The notes under the pieces: model-generated
Database searches by the model: none
Told to the model about the DNA's origin: nothing
Seen by the model: the letters and a program-made list of their open reading frames with translations, nothing else
Shown here: positions 47,310 to 49,442 of the stretch, one piece after another
How positions within the stretch are numbered: the first letter of the stretch is position 1
Layout: each line of letters starts with the position of its first letter
Origin: Stenotrophomonas sp. UBA2302
GTDB lineage: Bacteria; Pseudomonadota; Gammaproteobacteria; Xanthomonadales; Xanthomonadaceae
Direction of reading: 5' to 3'
Length of the DNA stretch: 49,442 bases
Assembly: GCA_002345545.1 (NCBI GenBank)
Contig: DDVW01000070.1
Location: forward strand, 1 to 49,442
Made by a program: the position numbers and the translations under genes

Positions 47310-48233
47310 TCAGCGATGCACCACCGCGTAGTCCAGTCCACCGCGGACCGCTGCCACCTGCGCGTCATTGCATTGCTGCGGCGTCGCCCGGGGACTGTCC
47401 GGATACACCTCGGTGGTGGTGGTGTAGCGTGCACCGGTGATGCTGGCGCAAAGCCCCAGCGCCTTGAGCGGGTATTCGATGACACCTTGCGCCACCACCG
47501 GCGAGCCGATGATCTGCCCCTGCGCATCGGCCGGGGCGATATGCGTCACCTTGGCGACCTCGGCGTTCACCGCCTGCTGGAACGCCGGCTGCGGGTTCAG
47601 CGAGTCGGCACACAGATAGAAGCCGTCGGGAATCTCGCCCGGCTCGAACGGCAGGCCATCGCGCGCGGCCAGCGCCGGACGGAATTCGGATTCGTCGCTG
47701 TCGGTGGTCTCGTGCAGATCGATATGCATCAGGAAGTGGCCCTTCAACGGTGCCACCAAGGCCATCAGCGCCGCTGATTCCTGCGCCGGGCTGTTGGCCA
47801 CGAACGAGCGGTTCGGGTCCAGCGCCATCGCATTCCAGCGCTGGATACGCTCATAGCCCCACGGGCTCACGCACGGTGCAACCAGCAGATTGCATTTGCC
47901 GGCGTAATCATCCGCATGGCGATCGACAAACTGCAGCGCACCCTGCACGCCACTGGTCTCGTAGCCATGCACGCCGCCGGTCACCAGCATCACTGGCAAC
48001 GCATCGTCCCAGTTGCGGCTGCGGATCGCGAACAGCGGATAAGGGCCGCCCGGATAGTCCAGCTCACCGTACTGCGACACATCGAAACGCCCGCGCAGCG
48101 CGTCGATCTTGCTGACCACCTCGTCGGCGTAGCTGCGCTGCACCGTCTGCCGCGCCAGCCACTGCGCTCTTTCCGGCGCCCCCCATGACTGGCCGGACGT
48201 ACCCACGGGATAGAAAGCAGCAGTGGTATTCAT
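47310..48233 (-). CDS. M14-family metallocarboxypeptidase
   Basis: A 307-residue zinc peptidase. Zinc motifs are HGYETSG (His and Glu) and MHIDLHETTDSDE (His), in the order of M14 peptidases, with the catalytic Glu region TTTEVYPDSP near the end. The closest type acts as a carboxypeptidase or succinylglutamate-desuccinylase-like hydrolase; substrate unknown. There is no signal peptide. The ATG at 48233 (MNTTAAFYPVG) is preferred. It is divergent from rnt; downstream is the truncated membrane-protein remnant. Confidence 0.85.
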   Translation of the reverse strand: MNTTAAFYPVGTSGQSWGAPERAQWLARQTVQRSYADEVVSKIDALRGRFDVSQYGELDYPGGPYPLFAIRSRNWDDALPVMLVTGGVHGYETSGVQGALQFVDRHADDYAGKCNLLVAPCVSPWGYERIQRWNAMALDPNRSFVANSPAQESAALMALVAPLKGHFLMHIDLHETTDSDESEFRPALAARDGLPFEPGEIPDGFYLCADSLNPQPAFQQAVNAEVAKVTHIAPADAQGQIIGSPVVAQGVIEYPLKALGLCASITGARYTTTTEVYPDSPRATPQQCNDAQVAAVRGGLDYAVVHR

Positions 48234-48600
48234 ACGGAAATCCGTCAAAAGCCGAAGACAGGACAGAACTCTACACCCAAGCCGCAAGCCCACTCAGGAC
48301 GGACGTGTCACTCGCGGCGGGCAGCGGCTGGCGGTTATCTGGCGTGGAACACACGCCCACAATTATCCTGCGGCAGCGGTGACAGTCCGGAAATCCGATG
48401 GCGCGATCGTCGCATTGCCTGCAGGGCGATGGACGGGTCGGATACACTGGCCAGCCGCCTTGTTCCACATCCCGCATGTCATATCCGAGTCCATCAACCT
48501 GGCTTGATCGTCGCAAAACCGGCCTTCCCGTAGAGGCTTCAATCCGGTTGGAGCCGTACGCCGACAGACTCGTGCACACACTGGTGGACGGAGACGTGGC
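48234..48600. other. 367 bp intergenic region between carboxypeptidase and rnt
   Basis: This stretch holds the divergent promoters. A 44-codon frame at 48476-48610 overlaps rnt but has no recognisable domain and codon use unlike neighbours, so I do not call it a gene. I see no RNA gene or clear operator. Confidence 0.4.
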
Positions 48601-49284
48601 ATGCCGATGACCCCTTCCACCCGGGATGAACACGCCACCTCCTCCGCGCCCCATTTCACGCCGATGGCACAGCGCTTCCGCGGCTTCCTGCCGGTCGTGG
48701 TGGATGTGGAAACCGGCGGCTTCGACTGGAACCGGCACGCTCTGCTGGAAATCGCCGCAGTGCCACTGGAGATCGACGAAAACGGCCTGCTTCATCCCGG
48801 CCAGACCGCCAGCGCACACGTGATCCCCGCAGAAGGCACCGAGATCGATCCAAAATCACTGGAAGTGACCGGCATCGTACTCGACCACCCGTTCCGCCTG
48901 GCCAAGCCCGAACGCGAGGCGCTGGAGCACGTGTTCGCCCCCGTCCGTGCGGCAATGAAAAAGCACAACTGCCAGCGCGCGATCCTGGTCGGGCACAACG
49001 CCCATTTCGACCTGAACTTCCTCAACGCCACGGTTGCCCGCTGCGGCCACAAGCGCAATCCGTTCCATCCGTTCAGCGTGTTTGACACCGTGACCCTCGC
49101 CGGCGTGGCCTACGGCCAGACCGTGCTGGCGCGCGCGGTACAGGCCGCCGGTTTTCCGTGGGATGCAAACGAAGCACACAGCGCGGTCTACGACACCGAG
49201 CAGACAGCGCGCCTGTTCTGCAAGATCGTCAATGCATGGCCCACTACGCCGCTGGGCAGCCCGGCGGCTTCCGCCTCGCGCTGA
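48601..49284 (+). CDS. rnt: Ribonuclease T
   Basis: A 227-residue DEDDh exonuclease that trims the 3' ends of tRNA and other stable RNAs. Catalytic motifs are D35 and E37 in [20 protein letters not shown], and [14 protein letters not shown] with the final His and Asp. The N-terminus has a short unconserved extension before [15 protein letters not shown]; a purine-rich site (GGACGGAG) precedes the ATG at 48601. RNase T works as a homodimer in the cytoplasm. Downstream 149 bp lead to another gene start. Confidence 0.95.
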   Translation: MPMTPSTRDEHATSSAPHFTPMAQRFRGFLPVVVDVETGGFDWNRHALLEIAAVPLEIDENGLLHPGQTASAHVIPAEGTEIDPKSLEVTGIVLDHPFRLAKPEREALEHVFAPVRAAMKKHNCQRAILVGHNAHFDLNFLNATVARCGHKRNPFHPFSVFDTVTLAGVAYGQTVLARAVQAAGFPWDANEAHSAVYDTEQTARLFCKIVNAWPTTPLGSPAASASR

Positions 49285-49373
49285 ACCCTGCCGCGACCCG
49301 TGGTGCCGGCATCTGAATCACCGCATACACCCGAGCTCCACCGTCCATATCGACGGCCATCCGGCGGATCGCG

Positions 49374-49417
49374 GGGTTGTAATGACCCACTGAAAACCTG
49401 CTCAGGTGTTACAACCC
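49374..49417. promoter_or_regulatory. Inverted repeat before the last gene
   Basis: GGGTTGTAA (49374-49382) and TTACAACCC (49409-49417) form a perfect 9 bp inverted repeat with 26 bp between; the middle contains a short ACCTG-CT-CAGGT palindrome. It ends 16 bp before the start codon at 49434, so it may be a two-site operator or a leader hairpin next to the ribosome site. Confidence 0.5.
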
Positions 49418-49433
49418 TCCAAAGGAGACACCG

Positions 49434-49442
49434 ATGAGCGAA
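49434..49442 (+). CDS. Start of a gene cut by the window edge
   Basis: ATG AGC GAA at 49434 is preceded by AAAGGAGAC, a strong ribosome binding site, 4 bp upstream of it. Only three codons are in the window, so the product cannot be named. Confidence 0.7.

Noticed and set aside
48398..48610. A 70-codon frame overlapping the start of rnt
   Set aside because: No domain, codon use unlike neighbours, overlaps the better-supported rnt start.

Overview
The window is about 49 kb of GC-rich, densely coding chromosomal DNA. Gene content and order point to a gammaproteobacterium of the Xanthomonadaceae, close to Stenotrophomonas or Pseudoxanthomonas. The evidence is the BigR/Blh sulfide operon, a core cluster pyrG-kdsA-eno-ftsB-ispD-ispF-truD / surE-pcm-yqaA-nlpD, and heavy G/C use at third codon positions. 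Genus is an inference. No prophage, insertion sequence, CRISPR array or secretion cluster is visible; most of the window is core chromosome.

Region 1 (1-14.3 kb) looks like a locus for small carbon sources and sulfide. It holds a HutD/Ves protein, a lipoprotein 3-hydroxybutyrate-oligomer hydrolase, a 3-hydroxybutyrate dehydrogenase, a CrbR/ErdR-like response regulator, a hybrid kinase with a fused sodium:solute-symporter domain (CrbS/MxtR-like), a TonB-dependent receptor and a GntP-family permease. Together these could import and oxidise 3-hydroxybutyrate or its oligomers and sense acetate-like carbon. A complete bigR-blh-yeeE-yeeE sulfide detoxification locus, with a perfect inverted-repeat operator and an AhpD-like gene, sits between the regulator and kinase genes.

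Region 2 (14.3-25.1 kb) is a conserved housekeeping block: cell-wall hydrolase activator, protein repair, nucleotidase, isoprenoid (ispD, ispF), tRNA pseudouridine, divisome, glycolysis, LPS (kdsA) and CTP synthesis. Most of it lies on the minus strand in tightly overlapping order, with an Smr-domain gene on the plus strand.

Region 3 (25.2-38.9 kb) starts with parE. Its last 37 bp, with a 76-77 bp spacer, are tandemly repeated so that four copies of the parE end, each with its stop codon, lie in a row. This is the most unusual structure in the window. Then come a phosphate transporter with its DUF47 partner, a CorC/CNNM-type transporter, ExoD, a luciferase-like oxidoreductase, TrhO, an FKBP lipoprotein, a BaiN/HI0933-like flavoprotein, an FMN glutamate-synthase-like protein, an orphan UDP-sugar dehydrogenase and tRNA-Leu(UAA).

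Region 4 (39.1-42.5 kb) is a low-oxygen module: hemN, a group III truncated haemoglobin, a small membrane protein and a short CcoG-like ferredoxin. It has two FNR/Anr-type boxes. One is perfect and spaced exactly for a class II promoter. The other is centred exactly 41.5 bp upstream of the hemN start codon, which suggests a leaderless hemN mRNA.

Region 5 (42.6-49.4 kb) has a small lipoprotein, an MFS transporter, a lipoprotein esterase, a divergent ArgO/ArgP pair, a 5'-truncated outer-membrane-protein remnant, an M14 carboxypeptidase, RNase T and the first codons of a gene that runs off the window.
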